Origin: UBA7672 sp965279085
GTDB lineage: Bacteria > Pseudomonadota > Alphaproteobacteria > Caulobacterales > Hyphomonadaceae
DNA length: 64,000 bases
Direction: 5' to 3'
NCBI GenBank assembly: GCA_965279085.1
Contig: OZ257149.1
Span: 1,674,001-1,738,000, forward strand
The notes beneath the pieces were generated by a model. That model had not been told where the DNA came from and made no database searches. It saw nothing but the letters and a program-made list of their open reading frames with translations. The position numbers were made by a program, and so were the translations under genes. Shown in pieces: positions 36,493 through 45,142 of this stretch; the stretch's first letter is position 1; each line of letters begins with the position of its first letter.

Positions 36493-37233
36493 CTACCAGG
36501 TCGCGTAGTTGATCGTCACCGTCTTCACACCGCCCGGCGTCTCGCCATACGCGGTGACGCGGAACTCGCCGAACCGTCCGCCATTGGTTTTGTAGCAGGC
36601 ATACTGCCCCGCCGGGGGTAGTGTCGGGTTGTAGAGCGACGACACATAGCTGCTCTCCGCGGCAATGCAGCGATCCTTGCCCTGTGGCGTAGTCCCTCGA
36701 TGCAGCCAGATCTTCGTGCCGCTGCCGAGGTCGTATCTCCATCCGCGGTCAGTCGACACGATGGAGGCGATGTCGGCGCCGGTGGACCGGCTCGTGTCCT
36801 GCGTGCCCATCTGGTCGAAATCCAGATTGCGGCCCGTGGCGGGCGGGGGCGCCTCCAGCATGATCGTGCCGAAGCGGTGCAACACGACCTGCGGCGCAAG
36901 GATGACGGTGTTGGGCTTCTGCACGGTAATGATCGTGCCCACACACGTGAACCCGCCATTGCGCGCCGTGCAGCGGTTGTCCGCCGGCGCCGCGCGCTGA
37001 ATGTTCCCGGCCTCGCCATACTCGCAGATCAGCGTCTGCAGCACGCCGCTCTCGGTGATGCGCGTATTGGTCAGCCGCTGCGCATAGGGAATCTGCGCCC
37101 ACCCCGCAGGCAGCGTGTCGCTGATCGACCGGTTCGCCGTCGTCAGCGGACAGTTGACCTGCGTTTGCGCCATGGCCGGCGCGGCAGCCAGCGCTCCCAC
37201 CATTCCCGCGAACGCAAGAAGAAGCTTCTTCAA
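36493..37233 (-). CDS. Secreted hypothetical protein
   Basis: The 246-residue product has a standard signal peptide (KKLLLAFAGMVGALAAAPAMA, cut before QTQ). The mature part has six cysteines (NCPL, LICEYG, NRCTAR, TCVGT, DRCIAA, YACYK), which suggests disulphides, and mostly beta-type sequence. I do not recognise it. The gene stands alone on the minus strand between two plus-strand transcripts. Confidence 0.72.
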   Translation of the reverse strand: MKKLLLAFAGMVGALAAAPAMAQTQVNCPLTTANRSISDTLPAGWAQIPYAQRLTNTRITESGVLQTLICEYGEAGNIQRAAPADNRCTARNGGFTCVGTIITVQKPNTVILAPQVVLHRFGTIMLEAPPPATGRNLDFDQMGTQDTSRSTGADIASIVSTDRGWRYDLGSGTKIWLHRGTTPQGKDRCIAAESSYVSSLYNPTLPPAGQYACYKTNGGRFGEFRVTAYGETPGGVKTVTINYATW

Positions 37234-37412
37234 TCCGGCCTCCCTCAGATCGATACGCCTCGAATGTCACGCGCAGGGAAACCGACCCGGCCCCGTCTGG
37301 CAAGCCGCCTCCCGCAGCGCATGAAGCCCTCGTGATTGGCGCCCCGGCGCAACCCGGCTAACGTGGCGACAACAGGAGTGAGGACCAACCTCAACACGCT
37401 CGGGAGAGACGC

Positions 37413-38549
37413 ATGATTTCCATGACCGCTTCGGCGCTCATTTCGCTGACCATGATGCAGCAGGGCGCCCTCGTCCATCCGGAGACGCCCTCCGCCAATC
37501 CGCCAAAGGTGGAATCGAAAGCGGTGATCCCCACCGCGCCGCCCAAGCCCGCCTCGCCCGTCGTCGCCAACGACCCGCGCACCGGCAAGCCCGTCGCGAA
37601 GAAAGGCCTCGGTCCGACTGACTACGCCTACACCATGCCCGAAGGCGTCACGACGAAAGAGGTCGTCTACTATTCCGACGGCGTCGCCTGCTACGCCAAG
37701 ATCTTCTACCCGAAAGGCTTCGATGCCTCGAAGAAGACGCCCGCCATCGTGATGGGCCAGGGCTGGGCCGGCACCCACGTCTCGATCGAGAAATACGGCG
37801 CCGCCTTCGCCAAGCACGGCCTCGTCGCCATGACGATCGACTATCGCGGCTGGGGCAATTCCGAAGGCCACGCCCGCGTGATCTCCCCGGTCAATCTCGG
37901 CGGCGGCATGGAGAAGGACGAGAACCGCCACCAGGTCGTCGAGAACGCCACCGTCTGGATCAAGCGCACGAAGCTCGACGCCGCCGACCAGCAGGAAGAC
38001 TATCGCAACGCCATCTCATTCATCCAGGGCGAGCCCGGCGTCGACCCGGACAGGATCGGCGTCTGGGGCTCAAGCTATGCCGGCGGCAACTCGCTCGCTG
38101 TCGCGGGACAGGACGCGCGCGTGAAAGCCATCGCCATCCAGATCCCCGGCATCGGCGGCGATCCCACCGGCCTCAAGCCGCAGACCTACACCGGCCCCAT
38201 CCTCGCCGACGCCATCAAGCGCGCCCGCACCGGCCAGGGCGCCGAAATGTGGACCGGCTATTCCCGCTCGCTCCTCATCGACTCGGAGATGCTCGAGGCC
38301 AACCGCGAGAACAACACGCTGCAATGGGCCAGGAACATCGGCGAGCGCCCCTTCATGGTGATCGTCGCCCAGTATGACGAGCTCATCAACAACAACACCG
38401 CCGGCAAGGCCGCGATCGACTTCGCCAAGGGCCCGAAGGAATACATCGTCGTCCCCGACATCACCCACTTCGAAATGTACTCCGGCAAGCCCTTCGAGAT
38501 TTCGAGCGAGGCGGCGGCGAAGTGGTTCGTCACGCATCTGATGAAGTAG
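37413..38549 (+). CDS. Exported alpha/beta hydrolase (dienelactone/X-Pro-peptidase-like)
   Basis: The 378-residue product has a short hydrophobic N-terminus and a Pro-rich linker, then an alpha/beta hydrolase domain (from about residue 85): MTIDYRGWGNSEG, the nucleophile elbow WGSSYAGG and a C-terminal His in DITHFEM. The acid is probably the Asp of VAQYDELI. It resembles the S9/S15-type acyl hydrolases, but the substrate is unknown. ATG 37413 has GGGAGAG 5 bases upstream. Export is inferred; the N-terminus lacks positive charge, so it is not a textbook signal. Confidence 0.8.
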   Translation: MISMTASALISLTMMQQGALVHPETPSANPPKVESKAVIPTAPPKPASPVVANDPRTGKPVAKKGLGPTDYAYTMPEGVTTKEVVYYSDGVACYAKIFYPKGFDASKKTPAIVMGQGWAGTHVSIEKYGAAFAKHGLVAMTIDYRGWGNSEGHARVISPVNLGGGMEKDENRHQVVENATVWIKRTKLDAADQQEDYRNAISFIQGEPGVDPDRIGVWGSSYAGGNSLAVAGQDARVKAIAIQIPGIGGDPTGLKPQTYTGPILADAIKRARTGQGAEMWTGYSRSLLIDSEMLEANRENNTLQWARNIGERPFMVIVAQYDELINNNTAGKAAIDFAKGPKEYIVVPDITHFEMYSGKPFEISSEAAAKWFVTHLMK

Positions 38550-38607
38550 CCTCTCCGGTCGCTCCCGCGATCGGCCCCTTCCTTATAACGTGTGGGCGGT
38601 GGCTTGG

Positions 38608-39051
38608 ATGAGAACGATTGCCGGACTGATCTTCGTTGTGGCTCTTGGATCCTGTGGCTTGCTCGAACAGGATCCTGACGCCTGGAAGGTTCCTCCGGAC
38701 GCCTACAAATTCGTTTCCACGGTGAACCTTGCGGATCGCTCGTTCGGGATCTCGTTCGAGTCGAAATCATTGCGCCCGATATGCATGCCAATCGCCAACT
38801 GGCCCACAGGCATCGGCGTGACCGACATGTCAGCATCAGGTTATGCCTATGCCATGCTGAACGGGCAAAGATACGACGCCAATGGAGGTCCGCGCGGCTA
38901 CTGCACGGGAAATTGCTATAACCTTGTAAAACCGAGGCAGACGATCACCGGCCGTATCCCCTTCTCCGAATTTGAATTGCCGGAAAATCTGGGAAGTGAG
39001 CCAGATTTGCGTCTTGAAATGTACGTGGCTCCATACCGTTGCGATCGGTAG
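38608..39051 (+). CDS. Hypothetical lipoprotein, codon usage unlike neighbours
   Basis: The 147-residue product starts MRTIAGLIF and has a lipobox (ALGSC, Cys16). The mature part has five cysteines including ICMP, YCTGNC and YRC, and no known domain. Its codons end in A or T far more often than those of the flanking genes (for example gtt, gct, ctt, gga, cct), pointing to recent acquisition or a poorly expressed orphan. The ribosome site is weak. It lies between two plus-strand genes with short gaps. Confidence 0.65.
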   Translation: MRTIAGLIFVVALGSCGLLEQDPDAWKVPPDAYKFVSTVNLADRSFGISFESKSLRPICMPIANWPTGIGVTDMSASGYAYAMLNGQRYDANGGPRGYCTGNCYNLVKPRQTITGRIPFSEFELPENLGSEPDLRLEMYVAPYRCDR

Positions 39052-39120
39052 ATGGGAGTTGAGCATGGGCCCGACCCCAAACGATTTGTGGGTGCCGAGC
39101 CTAGAAAAGAGGACGCCCCA

Positions 39121-39597
39121 ATGATCTCCCGCCGCGCCTTCCTCACCGGCTCCACCGCCCTCGCAACGTTGACCGCCATCGGCGCAGGCGCGGCGTTCGC
39201 GCAGCACTACGCCGTCACGCGCACGGAAGACGAGTGGGCGAAGCTGCTCTCGCAGGACGCCTACTCCGTCCTCCGCATGGGCGAGACCGAACCGCCCGGC
39301 TATTCCCCGCTCGACCAGGAAAAACGCGCGGGCGTCTATGCCTGCGCCGGCTGCGGCGCGAAGCTGTTCGCCTCCGATACAAAGTTCGACTCAGGCACCG
39401 GCTGGCCCAGCTTCTTCGCGCCCATCACGAAGACCGCCATCGCCACGCGCACGCAGGGCGTCGGCCGTTTCGCGCAGACGGAAGTCCTCTGCCCCAGCTG
39501 CGGCGGCCATCTCGGCCACGTCTTCGGCGACGGCCCCGCCCCCACCGGCCTCCGCTTCTGCATCAACGGCGTGTCGCTCAACTTCACGCCTGACTGA
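39121..39597 (+). CDS. msrB: Peptide-methionine (R)-S-oxide reductase, Tat-exported
   Basis: MsrB reduces methionine-R-sulfoxide in oxidised proteins. The 158-residue product has a Tat signal (ISRRAFLTGS), so it repairs periplasmic proteins. The MsrB domain shows the zinc pairs CAGC and CPSC, GTGWPSFF, GGHLGHVF and the catalytic Cys in RFCINGVSL. ATG 39121 is chosen because it gives a normal Tat signal and has GAGG upstream; the frame opens earlier at 39052. No electron-donor partner gene is adjacent. Confidence 0.94.
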   Translation: MISRRAFLTGSTALATLTAIGAGAAFAQHYAVTRTEDEWAKLLSQDAYSVLRMGETEPPGYSPLDQEKRAGVYACAGCGAKLFASDTKFDSGTGWPSFFAPITKTAIATRTQGVGRFAQTEVLCPSCGGHLGHVFGDGPAPTGLRFCINGVSLNFTPD

Positions 39598-39827
39598 CCG
39601 TCACACATCCTTCAAACGGAAGCGACGGACCGGGGCTCGGTCCGCCGCTCGCTTCGGGACGGGACAGTTGCGGGCTGGTCCCTGCCCGGGGCCGCTTAAG
39701 GCCCAGACCGTCTCGGGGGAGGACGATCCACAAATCATGCATGAATCCGGACCAACGTAAACCCTATTTGTTCTTTTTTTATACTTCCTTTGTTCTAGTG
39801 TGGGCCGTGTGGTTACCGGGATGCGCC

Positions 39828-40961
39828 ATGCCTCCGCAGGAAAAATGGAAAACGCGATCGCTGGCCGCCGACTGGTCCGAGACGCGCGATCAGGCCCGCG
39901 GCCGTGGCGCTCTCTCGAACGCCTCCGGCCGTTTCGAGAAGCAGTACGCCGAACCATTCGATGACGGTTGGACGACAGAGGAGAAGCCGGAGACTCTCAA
40001 GACCCAGACGATCGTCGAAAAGCCCAAGACGATCATCACCTACAATACGTCGCCGGATATTTCCTTCGACCGGACGATCAATCCCTACAAGGGCTGCGAA
40101 CACGGCTGCATCTATTGCTTCGCCCGGCCCAACCACGCCTATCGCGGCCTGAGTCCCGGCCTCGATTTTGAAACCAAGATCTTCGTGAAGCCCGGCGCCG
40201 CGGCTCTGCTTGAAAAGGAGCTATCGAAGAAAACCTACAAGCCCGGCCTCATCATGCTCGCCGGCGATACGGACATTTACCAGCCGCTCGAAAAAGAACT
40301 CCGCATCACGCGCTCAATCCTCGAAGTCCTCGCGAGATACGATCACCCCGCCGCCCTGATCACCAAGTCCGCGCTTGTCCTGCGCGATCTCGACATCCTC
40401 GCGCCCATGGCCGCCAAAGGCCTCGTCTCCGTCGCCATCTCCTTCACCACGCTCGACCGGAATCTCGCCCGCACGATGGAGCCCCGCTGCGCCGCCCCGC
40501 ATCGCCGCGTTGAAACCATGCGAGAACTTTCCGCCGCCGGAATCCCCGTCACCGTGATGACGGCGCCCTTGATCCCTGCTCTCAACGAACCCGAACTCGA
40601 AGCCCTTCTCGAAGCCTCCGCCGAAGCCGGCGCGAAACGCGCGGGCTATGTGCTTCTCCGTCTGTCGCTGGAAATCGCCGGCCTCTTCACCGAATGGCTC
40701 GAAACGCACTACCCCGACCGCGCCAAGCGCGTGATGTCCCTGCTGCGCCAGATGCACAATGGCGAGGACTACCGCTCCGAATGGAAAGTCCGCCAACGCG
40801 GCTCGGGCCCCTATGCCCAGCTAATCGACACGCGCTTCCGCAACGCCACCCGAAGACTCGGCCTCAACACCGTTCGCACCGGCCTGCGCATGGACCTCTT
40901 CAAGCCGCCAACGCTGAAGGACGCCAGCGGCCAGATGAACCTCTTCGGCGAAGACTCGTGA
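39828..40961 (+). CDS. PA0069-type radical SAM protein
   Basis: The 377-residue product belongs to the radical SAM superfamily near the spore photoproduct lyase/PA0069 group. The cluster motif is C90-x3-C94-x2-C97 (KGCEHGCIYCF), preceded by the family's RGRGALSNASGRFE start and SFDRTINPY. The reaction is unknown in non-sporulating bacteria. ATG 39828 gives the standard N-terminus; the open frame extends to 39741 through an AT-rich promoter-like stretch (two tttgttct octamers 22 bases apart) that is not coding. It is convergent with the esterase gene. Confidence 0.88.
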   Translation: MPPQEKWKTRSLAADWSETRDQARGRGALSNASGRFEKQYAEPFDDGWTTEEKPETLKTQTIVEKPKTIITYNTSPDISFDRTINPYKGCEHGCIYCFARPNHAYRGLSPGLDFETKIFVKPGAAALLEKELSKKTYKPGLIMLAGDTDIYQPLEKELRITRSILEVLARYDHPAALITKSALVLRDLDILAPMAAKGLVSVAISFTTLDRNLARTMEPRCAAPHRRVETMRELSAAGIPVTVMTAPLIPALNEPELEALLEASAEAGAKRAGYVLLRLSLEIAGLFTEWLETHYPDRAKRVMSLLRQMHNGEDYRSEWKVRQRGSGPYAQLIDTRFRNATRRLGLNTVRTGLRMDLFKPPTLKDASGQMNLFGEDS

Positions 40962-40963
40962 CG

Positions 40964-41737
40964 TCACTTGCCGAGGAACCAGTCGAAGGCCTTGCCGATC
41001 TCTTCGTCCCGGAAAGCATGGACGCCGTGGAATGTCTCGAACCGCACATCGAAACCGCGCGCCCGGAAGCCGGGAATGATCCCCTCGGCCGTGTTCGCGA
41101 AAGGCAGCATCGGGTCTTCCTGCCCGTGCGAAACAAAAACCTTCGCCCGCGCCGCATCCTCGAAGGGCGCAACGCCGCCGGGCGAGAAGGCCATGATGTG
41201 CGTGAACAGCTCCTGGTTTTGCGGACCAAGCGACAGCGCATAACTGGCGCCGTCGGAGAACCCCGCGATTGCCGCATGTGCAGGATCAACGTTGAACTGC
41301 CCGAACAGCAGTTCCAGCGAAGCATCCACGCGGCCCGTGTCGTCGCCGAATTTCGCCGGGGAGCCTTCGCGCCTGTGCTCGCGGAATTCGCGGATCACAT
41401 CCCAGGTGTAACCTTCGGCATCCGGCGCAATCAGGATCACGCCGCGCGTCTTCGCCTCACCTGCCATCCGGTTGAGCGTCCATTCCGCATCGCTTCCGCC
41501 GCCATGCAGCACCAGCACAAAGGGTGCGGCCTTCGCGGGATCGAGATCGGGCGGCACGAAAACCAGCGGCCGCGGCCACCCGTTGAGCCGGAACACGCCA
41601 CGCAATCCGCCGGGCTCGATCACAACCGAAGGCCGCGCGACAAGTCGTCCGTCGCTTTCATTGCCTGCGCCCTCGGTGGCGCATGCAGCCGCCATCGCGG
41701 CGACCCCGCCTCCCAAGAGTTTCCGGCGCGAAAACAT
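40964..41737 (-). CDS. Exported esterase of the polyhydroxybutyrate-depolymerase/LpqC type
   Basis: The 257-residue product has an SRRKLL twin-arginine start and a possible lipobox (AMAAAC, Cys19). The catalytic domain shows VLVLHGGGSDAEW (oxyanion), the nucleophile elbow GFSDGAS, an Asp in HGQEDPM and the His in GVHAF, all in the order of alpha/beta esterases such as LpqC or PHB depolymerase-like enzymes. The substrate is unknown. It lies upstream of, and divergent from, ccrM. Confidence 0.82.
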   Translation of the reverse strand: MFSRRKLLGGGVAAMAAACATEGAGNESDGRLVARPSVVIEPGGLRGVFRLNGWPRPLVFVPPDLDPAKAAPFVLVLHGGGSDAEWTLNRMAGEAKTRGVILIAPDAEGYTWDVIREFREHRREGSPAKFGDDTGRVDASLELLFGQFNVDPAHAAIAGFSDGASYALSLGPQNQELFTHIMAFSPGGVAPFEDAARAKVFVSHGQEDPMLPFANTAEGIIPGFRARGFDVRFETFHGVHAFRDEEIGKAFDWFLGK

Positions 41738-41800
41738 GATGTGGACTCCTCGCGCCCACGCGCTTCCACGCGCGCCGCAACAAGTATGGTAAATCCCAGC

Positions 41801-41881
41801 TTAACCATTGACTCAATGGGTTATTTACCCGGGTCAGCGAGTCTCTTCGCTTCAGTCCAATTCGGGCGTGGCGTGAGAGTC
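41801..41881 (+). promoter_or_regulatory. ccrM promoter region: CtrA-like box and three GANTC sites
   Basis: A TTAACCAT box (41801-41808) lies 78 bases before the ccrM start; with the taaa seven bases further up it approximates the CtrA pattern TTAA-N7-TTAAC. Three GANTC sites follow: gactc at 41810-41814, gagtc at 41839-41843 and gagtc at 41877-41881. In Caulobacter crescentus CtrA activates ccrM and GANTC methylation of its leader affects expression. The same arrangement is visible here. Function in this organism is inferred. Confidence 0.7.
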
Positions 41882-41885
41882 GAAA

Positions 41886-43049
41886 ATGGCGATCAAAACG
41901 ATCGACCCGGCAGTTCAGAAGAACGCGAAATCGAAGGCGCCCGCCGCCTCGAAGGCTCTTGCGAAGCCGTCGCTTCCGCTCGACCAGATCGTGGTCGGCG
42001 ACTGCATTGAATCGATGAACGCGCTGCCCGCGGGCTCGATCGATCTCATTTTCGCGGACCCACCCTACAACCTGCAGCTCGGCGGCGACCTGACGCGCCC
42101 CGACAACAGCCATGTGGACGCCGTGAATAACGAGTGGGACAAGTTCGACTCGTTCGCCGCCTATGACAGCTTCACGCGCGAATGGCTGAAGGCCGCACGC
42201 CGGCTTTTGAAGCCGGACGGGGCAATATGGGTGATCGGCTCCTATCACAACATCTTCCGCGTCGGCGCGGCGATCCAGGATCTCGGCTTCTGGATCCTCA
42301 ACGATGTTGTCTGGAACAAGTCGAACCCGATGCCCAATTTCAAGGGCACGCGCCTTGCGAACGCGCACGAGACCCTGATCTGGGCCGCGCGCAGCCAGGA
42401 GCAGAAGAAGTACACTTTCAATTACGACGCCCTGAAGGCCGGCAACGAAGACATCCAGGCGCGTTCCGACTGGTGGACGTTCCCGATCTGCTCGGGCGGC
42501 GAGCGGATGAAGAATGACGACGGCCGCAAGTCGCATCCGACGCAGAAGCCGGAAGCCCTGCTCCACCGCATCATCGTCGGCACCACGAATCCCGGCGACG
42601 TGATCCTCGATCCGTTCTTCGGCACGGGCACCACGGGGGCCGTCGCCAAGCTGCTCGGCCGCCACTTCATCGGCCTCGAGCGCGACAAGGATTACATCAG
42701 CGTCGCCACCCGCCGCATCGAGAATGTCCGCGCGCTGGGCGCCGAAGACATCGAAGTGCAAACATCCAAGAAAGCCGAAACGCGCGTTCCGTTCGGCGCG
42801 CTGGTAGAGCACGGCCTCGTTCGCCCCGGCGATCGCCTGTTCTGCCCGCAGAACCGCCACGTCGCCCGTGTGCGCGCTGACGGCTCGATCGCCAACGGCG
42901 ACGCCACCGGCTCGATCCATCGGATGGGCGCGCATGTTCAGAACGCACCGAGCTGCAATGGCTGGACATTCTGGCACTACAAGTCCGACCAGGGCCTCGC
43001 CCCGATCGACCTGCTGCGCCGGAAATTCCGCACGCAGATGGGCCTTTAA
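41886..43049 (+). CDS. ccrM: CcrM-type GANTC adenine-N6 DNA methyltransferase
   Basis: CcrM methylates the adenine of GANTC and couples transcription to the cell cycle in alphaproteobacteria. The 387-residue product has the catalytic DPPYN (Asp58-Asn62), the later SAM-binding DPFFGTGTTG (about 243-252) in beta-class order, SDWWTFPICSGGER and the family-specific C-terminal domain (GSIHRMGAHVQNAPSCNGWTFWH) needed for DNA binding. No restriction gene is nearby, as expected for an orphan regulator. Its promoter has a CtrA-like box and GANTC sites. The N-terminus is slightly longer than in Caulobacter (an Ala/Lys-rich stretch). Confidence 0.97.
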   Translation: MAIKTIDPAVQKNAKSKAPAASKALAKPSLPLDQIVVGDCIESMNALPAGSIDLIFADPPYNLQLGGDLTRPDNSHVDAVNNEWDKFDSFAAYDSFTREWLKAARRLLKPDGAIWVIGSYHNIFRVGAAIQDLGFWILNDVVWNKSNPMPNFKGTRLANAHETLIWAARSQEQKKYTFNYDALKAGNEDIQARSDWWTFPICSGGERMKNDDGRKSHPTQKPEALLHRIIVGTTNPGDVILDPFFGTGTTGAVAKLLGRHFIGLERDKDYISVATRRIENVRALGAEDIEVQTSKKAETRVPFGALVEHGLVRPGDRLFCPQNRHVARVRADGSIANGDATGSIHRMGAHVQNAPSCNGWTFWHYKSDQGLAPIDLLRRKFRTQMGL

Positions 43050-43114
43050 AAAGTTCTCCGCACCACCAGCTCACGTCTTATGATGTGTCCTCCATTCAAG
43101 GGTAGGTCGCGCCG

Positions 43115-43762
43115 ATGAGCAAAGTGCGTGTCGATTGCTTCTCGCTGTCCTTCGACGGCTATGGCGCGGGGCCAAACCAGAGCCTCGATAACCCGCTGGG
43201 TGAGCGCGGAACCGAACTGCACGAATGGTTCTTCCCGACGAAGACCTTCCAGAAGAACGTGATGGGCGAGGATCGCGGCAGCGCCGGGATCGACAACGGC
43301 ATGGCCGAGCGCGGCTTCGAGAATGTCGGCGCCTGGATCCTCGGCCGCAACATGTTCGGCCCCGTTCGCGGCCTCTGGCCTGATGAAGAATGGAAGGGCT
43401 GGTGGGGCGATGTTCCGCCCTATCATTGCGACGTGTTCGTGCTGACGCATCACGCGCGCAAATCATTCGACCTCGGAGGCACGACCTTCCATTTCGTGAC
43501 CGACGGCGTCCATCAGGCGCTGACGAAAGCGAAGGCTGCAGCCAAGGGAAAGGACGTCCGCATCGGTGGCGGCGTTTCAACCATCCGCCAGTACCTGCAG
43601 GCCGGTGTCGTCGACTCGATGCACCTCGCCGTCAGCCCCGTCGTGCTGGGCAAGGGCGAACACCTGCTCGGCGGCATCGACCTGCCGGGGCTCGGCCTCA
43701 CGCGCGTGAAGGCCGTTGCTGGCGAGAACACCACACACTACCTGATCGGGAAGCCGTCCTAG
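43115..43762 (+). CDS. Dihydrofolate reductase-fold (RibD C-terminal) protein
   Basis: The 215-residue product matches the YyaP/RibD C-terminal-like dihydrofolate-reductase fold: VDCFSLSFDGYGAG near the start, ILGRNMFGP, VFVLTHHAR, then IGGGVSTIRQYLQAGVVDSMHLAVSPVVLGKG. Such proteins bind NADPH, and their substrates are mostly unknown; a true folate or riboflavin role is unlikely, as the usual residues and partners are absent. It follows ccrM by 65 bases. Its stop overlaps the convergent MBL gene by 4 bases. Confidence 0.85.
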   Translation: MSKVRVDCFSLSFDGYGAGPNQSLDNPLGERGTELHEWFFPTKTFQKNVMGEDRGSAGIDNGMAERGFENVGAWILGRNMFGPVRGLWPDEEWKGWWGDVPPYHCDVFVLTHHARKSFDLGGTTFHFVTDGVHQALTKAKAAAKGKDVRIGGGVSTIRQYLQAGVVDSMHLAVSPVVLGKGEHLLGGIDLPGLGLTRVKAVAGENTTHYLIGKPS

Positions 43763-45087
43763 TTCAGCCCGGCTTTCGCTTCGGCGATGCCCTGATTGAG
43801 CCAGCCGAGTTCGTTGCGGTTGTTCGACGCTTTCACCAGCGCCTCGAACGCGGCGACGCGAGCGCGCAGAACGTCCTTGTCGCCGGGCGCGCCTTCGAGA
43901 CCGACCGACGTCATGTGCAGGGCCTCGACCAGCTTGCCCTGCCCGACGAGGCGCATGGCTTCGTCGGCGATTTTCTTCGGCCCGCCTGCCAGCGACACCA
44001 GCGAACCGGAAATGCTGTTGCGGCCTTCCGGGAACATCTCGGCCGGATCGCCGGAGAACCAGCCGGCATAGCTTTCATAGATGCCGCGAACCGACCACGA
44101 AATCTTGCCATACCCCTCGCCGACATCGAGCTCTGACGGCAGCTTGATCTCGCGCATCAGCGTGTGGACGTCCTCGCCCTCGTTCATGCCTTTCAGCACG
44201 GCGTCGTGCACGTAGACGATCGCATCGCGCATCTTCGTCAACTGACGCTTCACCTCGTCCTTGCCGGTGATGGCGGGCCCATGGCTCGGGATCACGATCT
44301 CCGGCTCGAGCGACAGCACCTTGTTGAGCGAGTTGATGTAGTCCATCGGCCAGCGCGGCCGCGTTCCGCGAAGCGTGTACATGTTCGGGAACGACTCGTA
44401 GAAATTGTCGCCGACGAACGCCGCCTTCAGCTTCGGAACCCAGACGGTCAGGTGATCCGGTGTCTCTCCCGGCGTGTGATAGATTTCCAGCTTCGTGTCG
44501 CCGACATCGAGATCGAGCCGATCCTTGAACGTGATGTCGGGAACGATGCCCGGCGCATTCGCCGCCGCCGCAACCGCCGCCTGCCCGCGCGGAGCCGCCC
44601 CGCCGCCACTGCCGGCGAACTGGAACTGCGCTGCATTCCGCCGCCCGAAGAAGCCCGAAAGCATCCGTTGGTAGCCGAGGAATTCGCCGAACGATTCCTG
44701 CGCCACGACCTTGCCGCCCACGCCTTTCCACAAGCCGACGCCGCCTGTGTGATCGCCGTGTCCATGCGTGAGGATGATGTAGGCCGCTTTCGTCACGCCG
44801 GCCTTCTGCAGCAGATCGAAATGCGCGCGTGACGCAGGCGGTCGCGACGTGTCGACGATCACCGCGCCGGCGGAGGTGTCGACCACGATGGTGTTGGACG
44901 AGACGTTGCGGCCGAACACATAGCGAAGACCCGGCGCGACATCGATGACCGAAAGATTCTGCGTCGGATCGCCCATGTCCATGCTGGAAGGGAGCTGCGG
45001 CGCCTGGGCCTGCTGTGCGGTTGCAGGCGCGGGCGTCTGGCAGGCCGTCAGCGTGAGTGCGCAGGCAATCGCGAATCCGGTTCGCAT
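43759..45087 (-). CDS. MBL-fold hydrolase, alkylsulfatase-like, lipoprotein
   Basis: The 442-residue product has a lipobox (TLTAC, Cys16) and a metallo-beta-lactamase domain with the zinc motif T-H-G-H-G-D-H (residues 107-113), further ligands in HTPGETPDH and GDNFY, and SHGP. The C-terminal third (SWSVRGIYESYAGWFSGDPAEMFP) matches the dimerisation domain of SdsA-type alkylsulfatases. It is thus probably a periplasmic or outer-membrane sulfuric-ester or related hydrolase. The sulfate ABC transporter encoded 2.4 kb away would fit, but the link is inference. Confidence 0.85.
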   Translation of the reverse strand: MRTGFAIACALTLTACQTPAPATAQQAQAPQLPSSMDMGDPTQNLSVIDVAPGLRYVFGRNVSSNTIVVDTSAGAVIVDTSRPPASRAHFDLLQKAGVTKAAYIILTHGHGDHTGGVGLWKGVGGKVVAQESFGEFLGYQRMLSGFFGRRNAAQFQFAGSGGGAAPRGQAAVAAAANAPGIVPDITFKDRLDLDVGDTKLEIYHTPGETPDHLTVWVPKLKAAFVGDNFYESFPNMYTLRGTRPRWPMDYINSLNKVLSLEPEIVIPSHGPAITGKDEVKRQLTKMRDAIVYVHDAVLKGMNEGEDVHTLMREIKLPSELDVGEGYGKISWSVRGIYESYAGWFSGDPAEMFPEGRNSISGSLVSLAGGPKKIADEAMRLVGQGKLVEALHMTSVGLEGAPGDKDVLRARVAAFEALVKASNNRNELGWLNQGIAEAKAGLN

Positions 45088-45142
45088 CGCTATCTCCGTC
45101 TAATTGATACCGATCCGTATCACGCTGGCGCCCGAGCGCAAG

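Noticed and set aside
39767..39796. Two tttgttct octamers before the radical SAM gene, possible LexA (SOS) box
   Set aside because: The alphaproteobacterial SOS box needs GTTC-N7-GTTC, an 11-base period; here the spacing is 22 bases with a degraded middle.
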